Assembly (NCBI RefSeq): GCF_015024225.1
Contig: NZ_JACJGM010000041.1
Coordinates: 1-41,240, forward strand
Direction: 5' to 3'
From: Nocardioides lijunqiniae
GTDB lineage: Bacteria > Actinomycetota > Actinomycetes > Propionibacteriales > Nocardioidaceae
Length of the DNA: 41,240 nt
The notes under the pieces are model-generated. The model saw only the letters and a program-made list of their open reading frames with translations, had not been told where the DNA came from and did not search any database. Positions within the stretch are counted from its first letter, which is position 1. Every line of letters starts with the position of its first letter. A program made the position numbers and the translations under genes. Shown piece after piece: positions 24,321 through 32,723 of this stretch.

Positions 24321-27037
24321 CAGCTGCGCGCCACCTCGGTCGGCACCAGCGCGAGCGCCTCGTCGATCCGCGACGCGTCGGTGCCCCCGCCCTGGGCGAC
24401 GTCGTCCTTGCCGCCGCCCTTGCCGCCGAGCAGCGGTCCGACGGCGCGCACCAGCGCGTTGGCCGACAGCCCGCGCGAGCGGGCCTCGTCGTTGACCGCG
24501 GCGACCACGGCCACCTTGGTGTCGGCGCCGGAGCCGGTGGACCCCACGATCACGACCACGCCGGGCTCGGAGGGGCTCATCCGGCTGCGCACGTCGAGCG
24601 CCAGGGTGCGGACGTCGCCGCCGCTCGCGCCGTCGGCGCGCTGGGCCACGACGTTGACGTCGCCCACCTTGGTCGCGGAGGCCGCGAGCTGCGCGACCCC
24701 GGCGAGCAGCTGGGCGACACGCCCCTTCTCCAGCTCCTTCTCGGCCTGGCGCAGCCGCTCCACCAGGTCGGACACCCGACCGACCAGGTCGTCGGGCTGC
24801 GCCTTGAGCAGGCCCGTGAGCTGGTCGACGACGTCGCGCTCGCGCGCGAGGTAGGCGAAGCCCTCCACCCCGGTGAAGGCCTCGATGCGGCGGTTGCCGG
24901 AGCCGACGGACGCCTCCCCGGTGACGACGATGGTGCCGATCTGCGAGGAGTGCGAGACGTGCGTGCCACCGCAGAGCTCGCGCGACCAGGGGCCGCCGAT
25001 CTCCACGACGCGGACCTTCTGGTCGTCGTAGGTCTCGCCGAAGAGCGCGATGGCGCCCCACTCCTTGGCCTCGGGCAGGGTCATGTACTGCCAGCCGACC
25101 GGGAGGTCGGCGCGCAGGGCCTCGTTGGAGACCTGCTCGATGTCGCGCACCTGCTGGGGCGAGAGGCCGCTGGTCCAGCCGAAGTCGAGTCGCAGGTAGC
25201 CCGGACGGTTGTAGGAGCCGGACTGCAGCGCGCTGGGGCCGAGCACCTCGCGCAGGGCGGCGTGCACGACGTGGGTGCCCGAGTGGGCCTGGCGGGCGCC
25301 GACGCGCCACTCCGGGTCGACCTTCGCGTGCAGCAGCGAGCCGGGGGTGAACTCCCCGTCGACGACCCGCACCTGGTGGACGACCAGCCCGCGCACGGGG
25401 CGCTGCACGTCGAGCACCTCGAGCCGGCCGCCGTCGAACTCGATGGTGCCGGCGTCGGCGACCTGGCCACCGGACTCGGCGTAGAACGGCGTGCGGTCGA
25501 GCACCAGCTCGCCGACCTCGCCCTGCGTCAGCGAGGTCGCCGGAGCGCCGCCGGTGAGCAGCGCCAGCGCGGTCGATTCGGTCTCGTCGGTCTCGTAGGC
25601 CACCCAGTCGGTCGGCCCGTGGGCGTCGAGGATGCCGCGGTAGACGGTGGTGTCGGCGTGCTGGCCCTTCTTGGACCGGGCGTCGGCCTTGGCGCGCTCG
25701 CGCTGCTCGGTCATGAGCGACCGGAAGCCCGCCTCGTCGACGCTGAGGCCGGCCTCGGAGGCCATCTCCAGCGTGAGGTCGATCGGGAAGCCGTAGGTGT
25801 CGTGGAGGGCGAACGCGCGGTCGCCCGACAGCGTCGTGGCGCCGCTCGCGCGCACCTCGCCCGCGGCCAGGTCGAAGATCTGGGTGCCGGCCTGGAGCGT
25901 CTTGCGGAACGCTTCCTCCTCGGCGAAGGCGACGCGCGCGATGCGGTCCCAGTCGTGGTGGAGCTCGGTGTAGGTCTCCCCCATCCGGTCCCGGCTGACA
26001 GGCAGCAGCTCGGGAAGCGCGGGGTCCTCGTAGCCGAGCAGGCGCATCGAGCGCACGGCCCGGCGCAGCAGCCGCCGCAGGACGTAGCCGCGCGCCTCGT
26101 TGCCGGGCGTGACGCCGTCGGCGATGAGCATCATCGAGCTGCGCACGTGGTCGGCCACGACGCGGAACCGCACGTCGTCCTCGTGGTCCTTGCCGTAGGT
26201 GCGTCCGGTGAGCGCCATCGCCCGCTCGATCACCGGGAACATCACGTCGATCTCGTACATGTTCTGCTTCTGCTGGAGCAGGAAGGCGACCCGCTCCAGG
26301 CCCATGCCGGTGTCGATGTTGCGCTTGGGCAGCGACCCGTGGATGTCGAAGTCGTCCTTGCTCCGCACGGCGCTGAGCTCGTCCTGCATGAAGACGAGGT
26401 TCCAGATCTCGAGGTAGCGGTCCTCGAGCTCGGTGGGCATGACGAGCCGCGAGGTGGTGCCGAAGTCCCCGTCAGGCCCGAACTCCGGTCCGCGGTCGTA
26501 GAGGATCTCCGAGCACGGTCCCCCGGGCCCGGGCACGCCCATGGACCAGTAGTTCTCCCGCTTGCCCAGCTTGACGATGCGCTCCTCGGGTAGGCCGGTG
26601 ACCTTCATCCACAGGGCGACCGCCTCGGGGTCGTCGACGTAGACGCTCGGCCACAGCCGGCTCTCCTCGAGACCGAAGCCGCCGTCGGCCCGCGACCGGG
26701 TGACCAGGTCCCAGGCGAGCTCGATCGCCCCCTCCTTGAAGTAGTCGCCGAAGGAGAAGTTGCCGCACATCTCGAAGAACGTGCCGTGACGGGTGGTCTT
26801 GCCGACGTCCTCGATGTCGGGGGTGCGCACGCACTTCTGGACGCTGACGGCGCGGTCGTACGGCGGCGTCTCCTGGCCGAGGAAGTACGGCTTGAAGGGC
26901 ACCATCCCGGCGTTGACGAACAGCAGGTTCGGGTCGTCGAGCAGGAGCGACGCCGATGCCACCGCCTGGTGGGCCCCCACGGTCTCGTTGCGCTCGAAGT
27001 GAGCGACGAACCGTCGGCGGATCTCCGCGGTGTCCAT
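24320..27037 (-). CDS. alaS: Alanyl-tRNA synthetase
   Basis: A 905-residue class II synthetase that charges tRNA-Ala. The N-terminal catalytic domain begins AEIRRRFVAHFERN; PSASLLLDDPNLLFVNAGM-type motifs and GPGGPCSEILYDRGPEF are visible. The editing domain carries the zinc ligands HSGTHVVH (about 584-591) and CGGTH (about 690). The C-terminal DHHA1/C-Ala region ends with GGKGGGKDDVAQGGG. The stop overlaps the ruvX start. The ATG at 27037 overlaps the preceding small gene by one base. Complete and normal. Confidence 0.97.
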   Translation of the reverse strand: MDTAEIRRRFVAHFERNETVGAHQAVASASLLLDDPNLLFVNAGMVPFKPYFLGQETPPYDRAVSVQKCVRTPDIEDVGKTTRHGTFFEMCGNFSFGDYFKEGAIELAWDLVTRSRADGGFGLEESRLWPSVYVDDPEAVALWMKVTGLPEERIVKLGKRENYWSMGVPGPGGPCSEILYDRGPEFGPDGDFGTTSRLVMPTELEDRYLEIWNLVFMQDELSAVRSKDDFDIHGSLPKRNIDTGMGLERVAFLLQQKQNMYEIDVMFPVIERAMALTGRTYGKDHEDDVRFRVVADHVRSSMMLIADGVTPGNEARGYVLRRLLRRAVRSMRLLGYEDPALPELLPVSRDRMGETYTELHHDWDRIARVAFAEEEAFRKTLQAGTQIFDLAAGEVRASGATTLSGDRAFALHDTYGFPIDLTLEMASEAGLSVDEAGFRSLMTEQRERAKADARSKKGQHADTTVYRGILDAHGPTDWVAYETDETESTALALLTGGAPATSLTQGEVGELVLDRTPFYAESGGQVADAGTIEFDGGRLEVLDVQRPVRGLVVHQVRVVDGEFTPGSLLHAKVDPEWRVGARQAHSGTHVVHAALREVLGPSALQSGSYNRPGYLRLDFGWTSGLSPQQVRDIEQVSNEALRADLPVGWQYMTLPEAKEWGAIALFGETYDDQKVRVVEIGGPWSRELCGGTHVSHSSQIGTIVVTGEASVGSGNRRIEAFTGVEGFAYLARERDVVDQLTGLLKAQPDDLVGRVSDLVERLRQAEKELEKGRVAQLLAGVAQLAASATKVGDVNVVAQRADGASGGDVRTLALDVRSRMSPSEPGVVVIVGSTGSGADTKVAVVAAVNDEARSRGLSANALVRAVGPLLGGKGGGKDDVAQGGGTDASRIDEALALVPTEVARS

Positions 27038-27321
27038 CAGCTGGTGCCTTCCTGTCCTGTGATCTCGTGCCTGGTGGTGGTGCTGCCGGCGGTCAGCTCG
27101 GGGGTGCCCTCGGGCACCAGCCCCAGCCTCTGCCGGAGGTCGGTCTCGGCGTCGGCCTTGCCCTGCGCGACCTCGTCGCGGAACATCCGGGCGCCGACGA
27201 AGGCGGCGCCGACGCGGTCACGCAGGCCGTCGGCCGTGAGCGCCTCGGCGGCACGCCGCCCGCGGACCATGGCGTAGACCCCGGCGCCGGCCCCGGCCAC
27301 GAACCAGAGGCCCCGCCTCAT
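27037..27321 (-). CDS. DUF6167-type small membrane-anchored protein
   Basis: A 94-residue protein starting MRRGLWFVAGAGAGVYAMV, a single N-terminal hydrophobic segment followed by a charged tail (RGRRAAEALTADGLRDRVG). This start is typical of the actinobacterial DUF6167 family found next to alaS. The function of the family is unknown. The ATG at 27321 overlaps the upstream gene stop (ATGA), and the stop shares a base with the alaS ATG. A start 15 codons further upstream is possible but would overlap more. Confidence 0.8.
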   Translation of the reverse strand: MRRGLWFVAGAGAGVYAMVRGRRAAEALTADGLRDRVGAAFVGARMFRDEVAQGKADAETDLRQRLGLVPEGTPELTAGSTTTRHEITGQEGTS

Positions 27322-27848
27322 GCGGCGGAGTCCTCGTCGACGTCGGCCCGCTGCCGGGCCTCCCACTCGCGACGAGCGGTCTTGAGGTCGGCGCGCCGCT
27401 GCTTGCGCGAGCGCTTCACCTCGCGGCGCATCTCGAAGCGGATCCGGTTGCGGGTCTCAGGGGCGAGGGCACGTCGCAGGCCCGCGACCAGGGAAGCCGC
27501 CTGCACCACGCTCTCGCGCATCACGAGGTCGGCGAACACCGGTGCGGGGACCACGGGGGCGGGCTCCTCGGCGGTGCCGATGCGGGTGATCACGTAGTCG
27601 CTGGCGTCCGACGGCGGCCGGGCCGGCACGGGGGCAGCGACAGGGGCGGCGACGGCCGCGTCGAGCCGGCGCGCGATCTCGGCCACCTGCTCGCGCAGCT
27701 GGGCCGACTCCGCCTGCGCGGCCGCGCGGTCGCGCGCGGCGCGGCGACGACCGCGGACGGTGGAGAGCACCAGGGCCGCGGCGAGCAGGAGCACGACGAC
27801 GAGCGCGGACACGATGGTCCACGCCGGCACGCTCCAGTCCTCGCTCAC
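27318..27848 (-). CDS. Conserved hypothetical membrane-anchored protein with coiled coil
   Basis: A 176-residue protein of unknown function. Residues about 8-30 form a transmembrane helix (WTIVSALVVVLLLAAALVLS), followed by a basic RGRRRAARDR stop-transfer segment and a heptad-like coiled coil to about 65. An Ala/Pro-rich linker and a very basic C-terminal tail (RREVKRSRKQRRADLK) complete it. It sits between rarA and the alaS leader gene. The GTG at 27848 begins eleven bases after the rarA stop. The basic tail could bind nucleic acid or membrane; the sequence does not decide. Confidence 0.72.
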   Translation of the reverse strand: MSEDWSVPAWTIVSALVVVLLLAAALVLSTVRGRRRAARDRAAAQAESAQLREQVAEIARRLDAAVAAPVAAPVPARPPSDASDYVITRIGTAEEPAPVVPAPVFADLVMRESVVQAASLVAGLRRALAPETRNRIRFEMRREVKRSRKQRRADLKTARREWEARQRADVDEDSAA

Positions 27849-27859
27849 AGTCGTCGACC

Positions 27860-29254
27860 CTATCGCGGAGGTGTCGGGCCCTCACCGCGGATCAGGCGCC
27901 GGATGCGCTCCCACCGCTCCTTGACCGCGGACTCGGCCCCCAGGCTGGTCGGGCGGTAGTACTCGGCGTCGCGCACGACGTCCGGGGCGTACTGCTGCTC
28001 GGCGACGCCGTAGGGCTCGTCGTGGCTGTACTTGTAGGTCTTGCCGTGGCCGAGCTTCTTGGCGCCGGAGTAGTGCGCGTCGCGCAGGTGCGGCGGCACG
28101 GGACCGATCTTGCCGGCTCGCACGTCGGCGCTCGCCGCGTCGATGGCCGAGATGACCGCGTTGGACTTGGGCGCGACGGCGAGGGCGATCACCGCCTGGG
28201 CGAGGTTGAGGCGTGCCTCCGGCATCCCGATGAGCTGCACCGCCTGGGCCGCGGCGACGGCGGTCGTGAGCGCGGTGGGGTCGGCGAGACCGATGTCCTC
28301 GCTGGCCAGGATCACCAGGCGCCGGGCGATGAACCGGGGGTCCTCACCGGCCTCCATCATCCGGGCGAGGTAGTGGAGAGCGGCGTCGGCGTCGGAGCCA
28401 CGGATGGACTTGATGAAAGCGCTCGTCACGTCGTAGTGCTGGTCGCCCTGGCGGTCGTAGCGCACGGCGGCCTGGTCGACGGCCGTCTCCGCGGTGGCGA
28501 GGTCGACGGTGTCGCTCCCCCGCGACGACGCGGCGCCCGCGGAGGCCTCGAGGTAGGTGAGGGAGCGCCGGGCGTCGCCCCCGGCCAGCCGGACCAGGTG
28601 GTCCAGGGCGTCGGGCTCGACCATGAACCGGCCGGCGAGACCGCGCTCGTCGGTGATGGCCTGGTCGAGGACGCGGCGTACGTCGTCGTCGGTCAGCGAC
28701 TCCAGCCGCAGCAGCAGGCTGCGCGACAGCAGCGGCGAGATCACCGAGAAGAACGGGTTCTCGGTGGTGGCCGCGACCAGCGTCACCCAGCGGTTCTCGA
28801 CACCGGGCAGCAGCGCGTCCTGCTGCGCCTTGCTGAAGCGGTGCACTTCGTCGACGAACAGCACGGTCTCCCGGCTGGCGTTGACGAGCTCGGCGCGGGC
28901 GGCGTCGATGGCCGCGCGCACCTCCTTCACCCCCGCCGACACCGCCGACACCTCGACGAATCGCCGGTCCGTCTGCTGGCTGAGGATCGCCGCGATCGTG
29001 GTCTTGCCGGTGCCCGGCGGCCCCCAGAGCAGCAGCGACATCGACTGGTCGCCCTCGATGAGCTGTCGCAGCGGCGAGCCGGGCGCGCGCAATTGCGACT
29101 GGCCCACCAGCTCGTCGAGCGTGCGGGGACGCATGCGCACCGCCAGCGGGGCGGAGGCATGGGTGTTGCCGGCAAGCGAGCCGGCACCGGGGCGCTGCGG
29201 CGCGGACGTGGGAGGGCCGAACAGGCCCTCAGGCTCGTCCAAGCGTCTTCGCAT
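27860..29254 (-). CDS. rarA: Replication-associated recombination ATPase RarA (MgsA)
   Basis: A 464-residue AAA+ ATPase related to clamp loaders that acts at stalled replication forks. Walker A GPPGTGKT is at 78-85, Walker B is LFVDEVHRFSKAQQDALL, and the sensor 1 region is AATTENPFFSVISPLLSR. The C-terminal tetramerisation part includes HYLARMMEAGEDPRFIARR and the end YYRPTSLGAE. The ATG at 29254 lies 26 bases inside oppF and has a poor ribosome-binding site, so translation is probably coupled to oppF. A TTG at 29242 is a weaker alternative. Confidence 0.94.
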   Translation of the reverse strand: MRRRLDEPEGLFGPPTSAPQRPGAGSLAGNTHASAPLAVRMRPRTLDELVGQSQLRAPGSPLRQLIEGDQSMSLLLWGPPGTGKTTIAAILSQQTDRRFVEVSAVSAGVKEVRAAIDAARAELVNASRETVLFVDEVHRFSKAQQDALLPGVENRWVTLVAATTENPFFSVISPLLSRSLLLRLESLTDDDVRRVLDQAITDERGLAGRFMVEPDALDHLVRLAGGDARRSLTYLEASAGAASSRGSDTVDLATAETAVDQAAVRYDRQGDQHYDVTSAFIKSIRGSDADAALHYLARMMEAGEDPRFIARRLVILASEDIGLADPTALTTAVAAAQAVQLIGMPEARLNLAQAVIALAVAPKSNAVISAIDAASADVRAGKIGPVPPHLRDAHYSGAKKLGHGKTYKYSHDEPYGVAEQQYAPDVVRDAEYYRPTSLGAESAVKERWERIRRLIRGEGPTPPR

Positions 29255-30512
29255 CCAGGTCGAACCAGGTGTCGTCGTAGCCGGGCTTGTTGGTGATGGC
29301 CGGGCTCGGCGTCGCCCCCGGGTCGGGGCTGCCGTAGGCGTCGGTGCCGAGCAGCGGCGCCGTCACCGGGGTGTCCGGGTGGTGACCGATCGGGCCCGGG
29401 AAGTGGCAGGCGACCTTGTGGCGCTTGCCGATCTGCAGCAGCGGTGGCTCGTGCTTGGCGCAGATCTCCTGGGCGATCGGGCACCGGGTGCGGAAGCGGC
29501 AGCCCGACGGCGGGTTGATCGGGCTCGGGACGTCGCCCTGCAGCCGGATCCGCTCGCGTCGGCCACCGATGGAGGCCTGCTTGATGTCGGGCACGGCCGA
29601 GAGCAGCGCCTGGGTGTAGGGGTGGTGGGCGTTGCTGTAGATGCTGTCGCGGTCGCCGATCTCGACGATCTTGCCGAGGTACATGACCGCGATCTCGGGG
29701 CAGAAGTGCCGCACGACCGCGAGGTCGTGGGCGATGAACAGGAACGCGACGTCGAACTCCTTCTGGATGTCCTGGAGCAGGTTGATGACCTGCGCCTGGA
29801 TGGACACGTCCAGGGCGGAGACGGGCTCGTCGGCGACCAGCAGCTTGGGGTTGAGCGTGAGCGCGCGGGCGATGCCGATGCGCTGGCGCTGGCCGCCGGA
29901 GAACTCGTTGGGGTAGCGGTTGTAGTGCTCGGGGTTGAGGCCGACGACCTCGAGGAGCTCCTGCACCCGCGGGAGGATCTTGTCCTTGGGCACGATGTTG
30001 TGCACCTCGAGGGGCGCCCCGATGATCGATCCGACCGTGTGCCGCGGGTTGAGCGAGGTGTAGGGGTCCTGGAAGATCATCTGGACCTGACGCCGCATCG
30101 GCTTGAGCTCGCGGTTGCTCATCTCCGCCATGTCCTTGTCCTCGAAGAGGATCCGGCCACCGGTCGGGGTGTAGAGGCGGGTGATCAGGCGGCCGGTCGT
30201 GGACTTGCCGCAGCCGGACTCCCCCACCAGACCGAGGGAGCCGCCGTGCGGCACCTCGAACGAGATGCCGTCGACGGCCTGGACGTCGCCGATCTTGCGG
30301 CGGATGAGACCGCCGGACTTGACCGGGAAGTACATCTTGAGGTTGTCCACCTCGAGCACGGAGCCGCGGGACAGGTCGAGCTCGGAGGCGGTGTGCGACT
30401 GCTCGGCCAGCTTGTCGAAGCTCGGCACCTCGGGCACGAGCACCGGCTCGGGCTCCAGGGTGGTCTGCTCCTCGGGCACCAGCTCGTCGCGAGTGGCGTC
30501 ACGCTCGGTCAT
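29229..30512 (-). CDS. Peptide ABC transporter ATP-binding protein OppF/DppF type
   Basis: A 427-residue ATPase of a peptide/nickel-type importer. An N-terminal extension of about 50 acidic residues precedes Walker A GESGCGKST (97-105), the Q-loop IFQDPYTSLNPR, the signature SGGQRQRIGIA and Walker B LLVADEPVSALD. The C-terminal oligopeptide-transporter domain has GCRFRTRC with further cysteines (C-x5-C-x6-C-x17-C). Such cysteines bind an iron-sulfur cluster in some Dpp ATPases (from memory). The ATG at 30512 shares a base with the oppD stop (TGATG). The C-terminal tail is longer than usual and carries the rarA start. Confidence 0.92.
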   Translation of the reverse strand: MTERDATRDELVPEEQTTLEPEPVLVPEVPSFDKLAEQSHTASELDLSRGSVLEVDNLKMYFPVKSGGLIRRKIGDVQAVDGISFEVPHGGSLGLVGESGCGKSTTGRLITRLYTPTGGRILFEDKDMAEMSNRELKPMRRQVQMIFQDPYTSLNPRHTVGSIIGAPLEVHNIVPKDKILPRVQELLEVVGLNPEHYNRYPNEFSGGQRQRIGIARALTLNPKLLVADEPVSALDVSIQAQVINLLQDIQKEFDVAFLFIAHDLAVVRHFCPEIAVMYLGKIVEIGDRDSIYSNAHHPYTQALLSAVPDIKQASIGGRRERIRLQGDVPSPINPPSGCRFRTRCPIAQEICAKHEPPLLQIGKRHKVACHFPGPIGHHPDTPVTAPLLGTDAYGSPDPGATPSPAITNKPGYDDTWFDLDAKTLGRA

Positions 30513-31600
30513 CAGGGGGTCTCCTCGACCAGGTCGGGTGCGATCTCGGCCAGGACGTCCCGCGCGAAGATCTCGTCGGGGTTGGCCAGGTGGCACCGCT
30601 TCAGGTGCGACGCGCCGCGGCCGCCGGGCAGCAGCTCGGGCAGCGTGGTGGCGCACAGGGCGCCGGGCACCTTGTCGGTGTGGGCGCAGCGGGGGTGGAA
30701 CGAGCACCCGCTCGGGGGGTCCAGCAGGCTCGGCGGGTTGCCCGGGATCGGGATCAGCCGGGCGTCGGTGTCGGCCGACACGTCGGGGATGCTCGAGAGC
30801 AGGCCCCACGTGTAGGGCATCTCCGGGTGCGTCAGCAGCTCCTTGCAGGCGCCGTACTCGACGCAGCGCCCGGCGTACATCACCAGCACCTCGTCGGCCA
30901 TCTCGGCCACGACGCCGAGGTCGTGGGTGATGATGATGACGGCGGAGTTGAACTCGCGCTGCAGGTCCTGGAGCAGGTCCAGGATCTGCGCCTGCACGGT
31001 CACGTCGAGCGCGGTGGTCGGCTCGTCGGCGATGAGCAGCGACGGGTCGTTGATCAGGCCCATCGCGATCATCGCGCGCTGGCGCATGCCGCCGGAGAAC
31101 TGGTGCGGGAAGTCGTCGACCCGCTTGTCGGGCTGCGGGATCCCGACCCGGTCGAGCATCTCGATCGCCCGGCGCCGCGCGTCGCGCTTGGAGGCGGACG
31201 GGTGGTGGACGACGTAGGCCTCGGCGAGCTGCGCGCCGACCCGGTAGAACGGGTGGAGGGCGGCGAGCGCGTCCTGGAAGATCATCGCGGCGCTGTTGCC
31301 ACGGATCTTGCGCATGCCGGACTCGTCGAGGCCGATGACCTCGGTGCCGCCGACACGGATCGAGCCGGTGATCTTGGTGCGCTGCATGTCGTGCAGGCCG
31401 AGGACGGCCATGCTCGAGACGGACTTGCCCGAGCCGGACTCGCCCACGATGCCCAGGGTCTCCCCCATGCCCACGGAGTAGCTGAGGTCGTTGACGGCAC
31501 GCACGGGGCCGTCGGGGGTCGGGAACTCGACGGTGAGGTTCTCGACGACCAGGAAGTCGTCGGTGTCGAGGCGGGTCGAGGGGGTGGAAGTCTGAGTCAC
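30512..31600 (-). CDS. Peptide ABC transporter ATP-binding protein OppD/DppD type
   Basis: A 362-residue ATPase that pairs with the downstream OppF-like protein. Walker A GESGSGKS is at 53-60, the Q-loop region is MIFQDALAALHPF, the signature is SGGMRQRAMIA and Walker B is LLIADEPTTALD. The C-terminal domain has LLDPPSGCSFHPRC and later cysteines (C-x5-C-x10-C). The Q-loop reads DALAALHP where most members have DPMTSLNP, a mild variant. The GTG at 31600 overlaps the permease stop. Substrate type (peptide) is inferred from the family. Confidence 0.92.
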   Translation of the reverse strand: MTQTSTPSTRLDTDDFLVVENLTVEFPTPDGPVRAVNDLSYSVGMGETLGIVGESGSGKSVSSMAVLGLHDMQRTKITGSIRVGGTEVIGLDESGMRKIRGNSAAMIFQDALAALHPFYRVGAQLAEAYVVHHPSASKRDARRRAIEMLDRVGIPQPDKRVDDFPHQFSGGMRQRAMIAMGLINDPSLLIADEPTTALDVTVQAQILDLLQDLQREFNSAVIIITHDLGVVAEMADEVLVMYAGRCVEYGACKELLTHPEMPYTWGLLSSIPDVSADTDARLIPIPGNPPSLLDPPSGCSFHPRCAHTDKVPGALCATTLPELLPGGRGASHLKRCHLANPDEIFARDVLAEIAPDLVEETP

Positions 31601-32604
31601 GAGAGCCTCACGCGGGGGTCGAGGACGCTGTAGATGAGATCGACCACCAGGTTACTGATGACCATCACGACAGCTCCGAAGAGGGCGGTGGCCGCGACCA
31701 CCTGGAGGTCCTTGGCCACGACGGCGTTGAGGCCCCACAACCCGATGCCCTGGATCTCGAAGATCTTCTCGGTGAAGATCGTGCCGGCCAGGAGGACGCC
31801 GAGGTCGATGCCGAACACGGTCACGACCGGCACCAGCGCGCTGCGCAGCCCGTGGCGGTAGACGACGGTGCTGGCGGGCAGGCCCTTGGCCTTGGCCGTG
31901 CGGATGTAGTCCTCGCTGAGGGCCTCGACCATGGCGCCACGGGTGTAGCGCGTGTACTGCGTGCAGCCGAACAGGCCCAGGCAGAGCCACGGGAGCAGGA
32001 GCCCCGTCGCCCACTTCCAGGGGTTGTCCGTGAACGGGGTGTAGCCGCTGCTGCCCAGCACGGGTATCTCGAACACCAGGGTGCAGTAGATCCAGGCCAG
32101 GAGCGCGAAGAGGTAGTACGGCACCGAGCTGACGACGAGGAAGCTGCTGACGAGCACCTTGTCGGTGAGCGAGCCGCGCCGTCGCGCGGCCGCCACCCCG
32201 ATGGGGATGCCGAGCAGGAGGTAGAGGAGAGCGCCGCCACCGGCCACGGAGACCGTCGCGGGCATGCGCTTCACGAGGTCGTCCCAGACCAGCGTGTTGT
32301 TCTTGAACGAGTAGCCCAGGCACGGGGCGTCGCAGTCGATGCGCTGCGTACCGATGGTGAGCTCACGGCCGACGAAGACGCCCTTGGCGTACTTGCCGTA
32401 CTCCTCGTAGATGGGGTTGTCGTAGCCGAGGCTCTTCTCGAAGTTCGCGAGCCGTTCGGGGGTGCACTTGCCGCCCGTCTTCGACTCGCAGACCGGACGA
32501 GCCGGCGACTCCGGGCCGTACCAGAACAGGGCGAAGACGGCGATCGAGATCAGGACGACCACGACCATGCCGGCCAGCAGCCGCTTGACGATGTAGGCGA
32601 ACAT
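31597..32604 (-). CDS. Peptide ABC transporter permease OppB/DppB type
   Basis: A 335-residue inner-membrane permease. A first transmembrane helix (MVVVVLISIAVFALFW, about 13-28) is followed by an extracytoplasmic loop to about residue 110, then five more helices. The EAA coupling loop is YIRTAKAKGLPASTVVYRHGLR. The loop contains four cysteines (C39, C47, C91, C95), which could form disulfides outside the membrane. The C-terminal VDLIYSVLDPRVRLS is typical. The ATG at 32604 is followed upstream by a 119-base gap to oppA with a strong hairpin. Confidence 0.92.
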   Translation of the reverse strand: MFAYIVKRLLAGMVVVVLISIAVFALFWYGPESPARPVCESKTGGKCTPERLANFEKSLGYDNPIYEEYGKYAKGVFVGRELTIGTQRIDCDAPCLGYSFKNNTLVWDDLVKRMPATVSVAGGGALLYLLLGIPIGVAAARRRGSLTDKVLVSSFLVVSSVPYYLFALLAWIYCTLVFEIPVLGSSGYTPFTDNPWKWATGLLLPWLCLGLFGCTQYTRYTRGAMVEALSEDYIRTAKAKGLPASTVVYRHGLRSALVPVVTVFGIDLGVLLAGTIFTEKIFEIQGIGLWGLNAVVAKDLQVVAATALFGAVVMVISNLVVDLIYSVLDPRVRLS

Positions 32605-32648
32605 CCAGGGGGACCTTTCAGCGTGTGCCGGAGCACAGGGGGAGCCGG

Positions 32649-32686
32649 GGTCGGGGGCCGGGCGCTGGTGCGCCCGACCCCCGACC
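32649..32686 (-). terminator. Intra-operon hairpin between oppA and oppB
   Basis: A near-perfect inverted repeat: 17-base arms (32649-32665 and 32670-32686) with one mismatch and a TGGT loop on the plus strand. It lies directly downstream of oppA. No T-tract follows on the minus strand, so it is more likely a partial terminator or an mRNA-stabilising 3' structure that raises oppA over the membrane genes. Confidence 0.6.
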
Positions 32687-32723
32687 GTCGGTCATGCGGC
32701 GGAGCTGCTACTCCGGACCTTCG

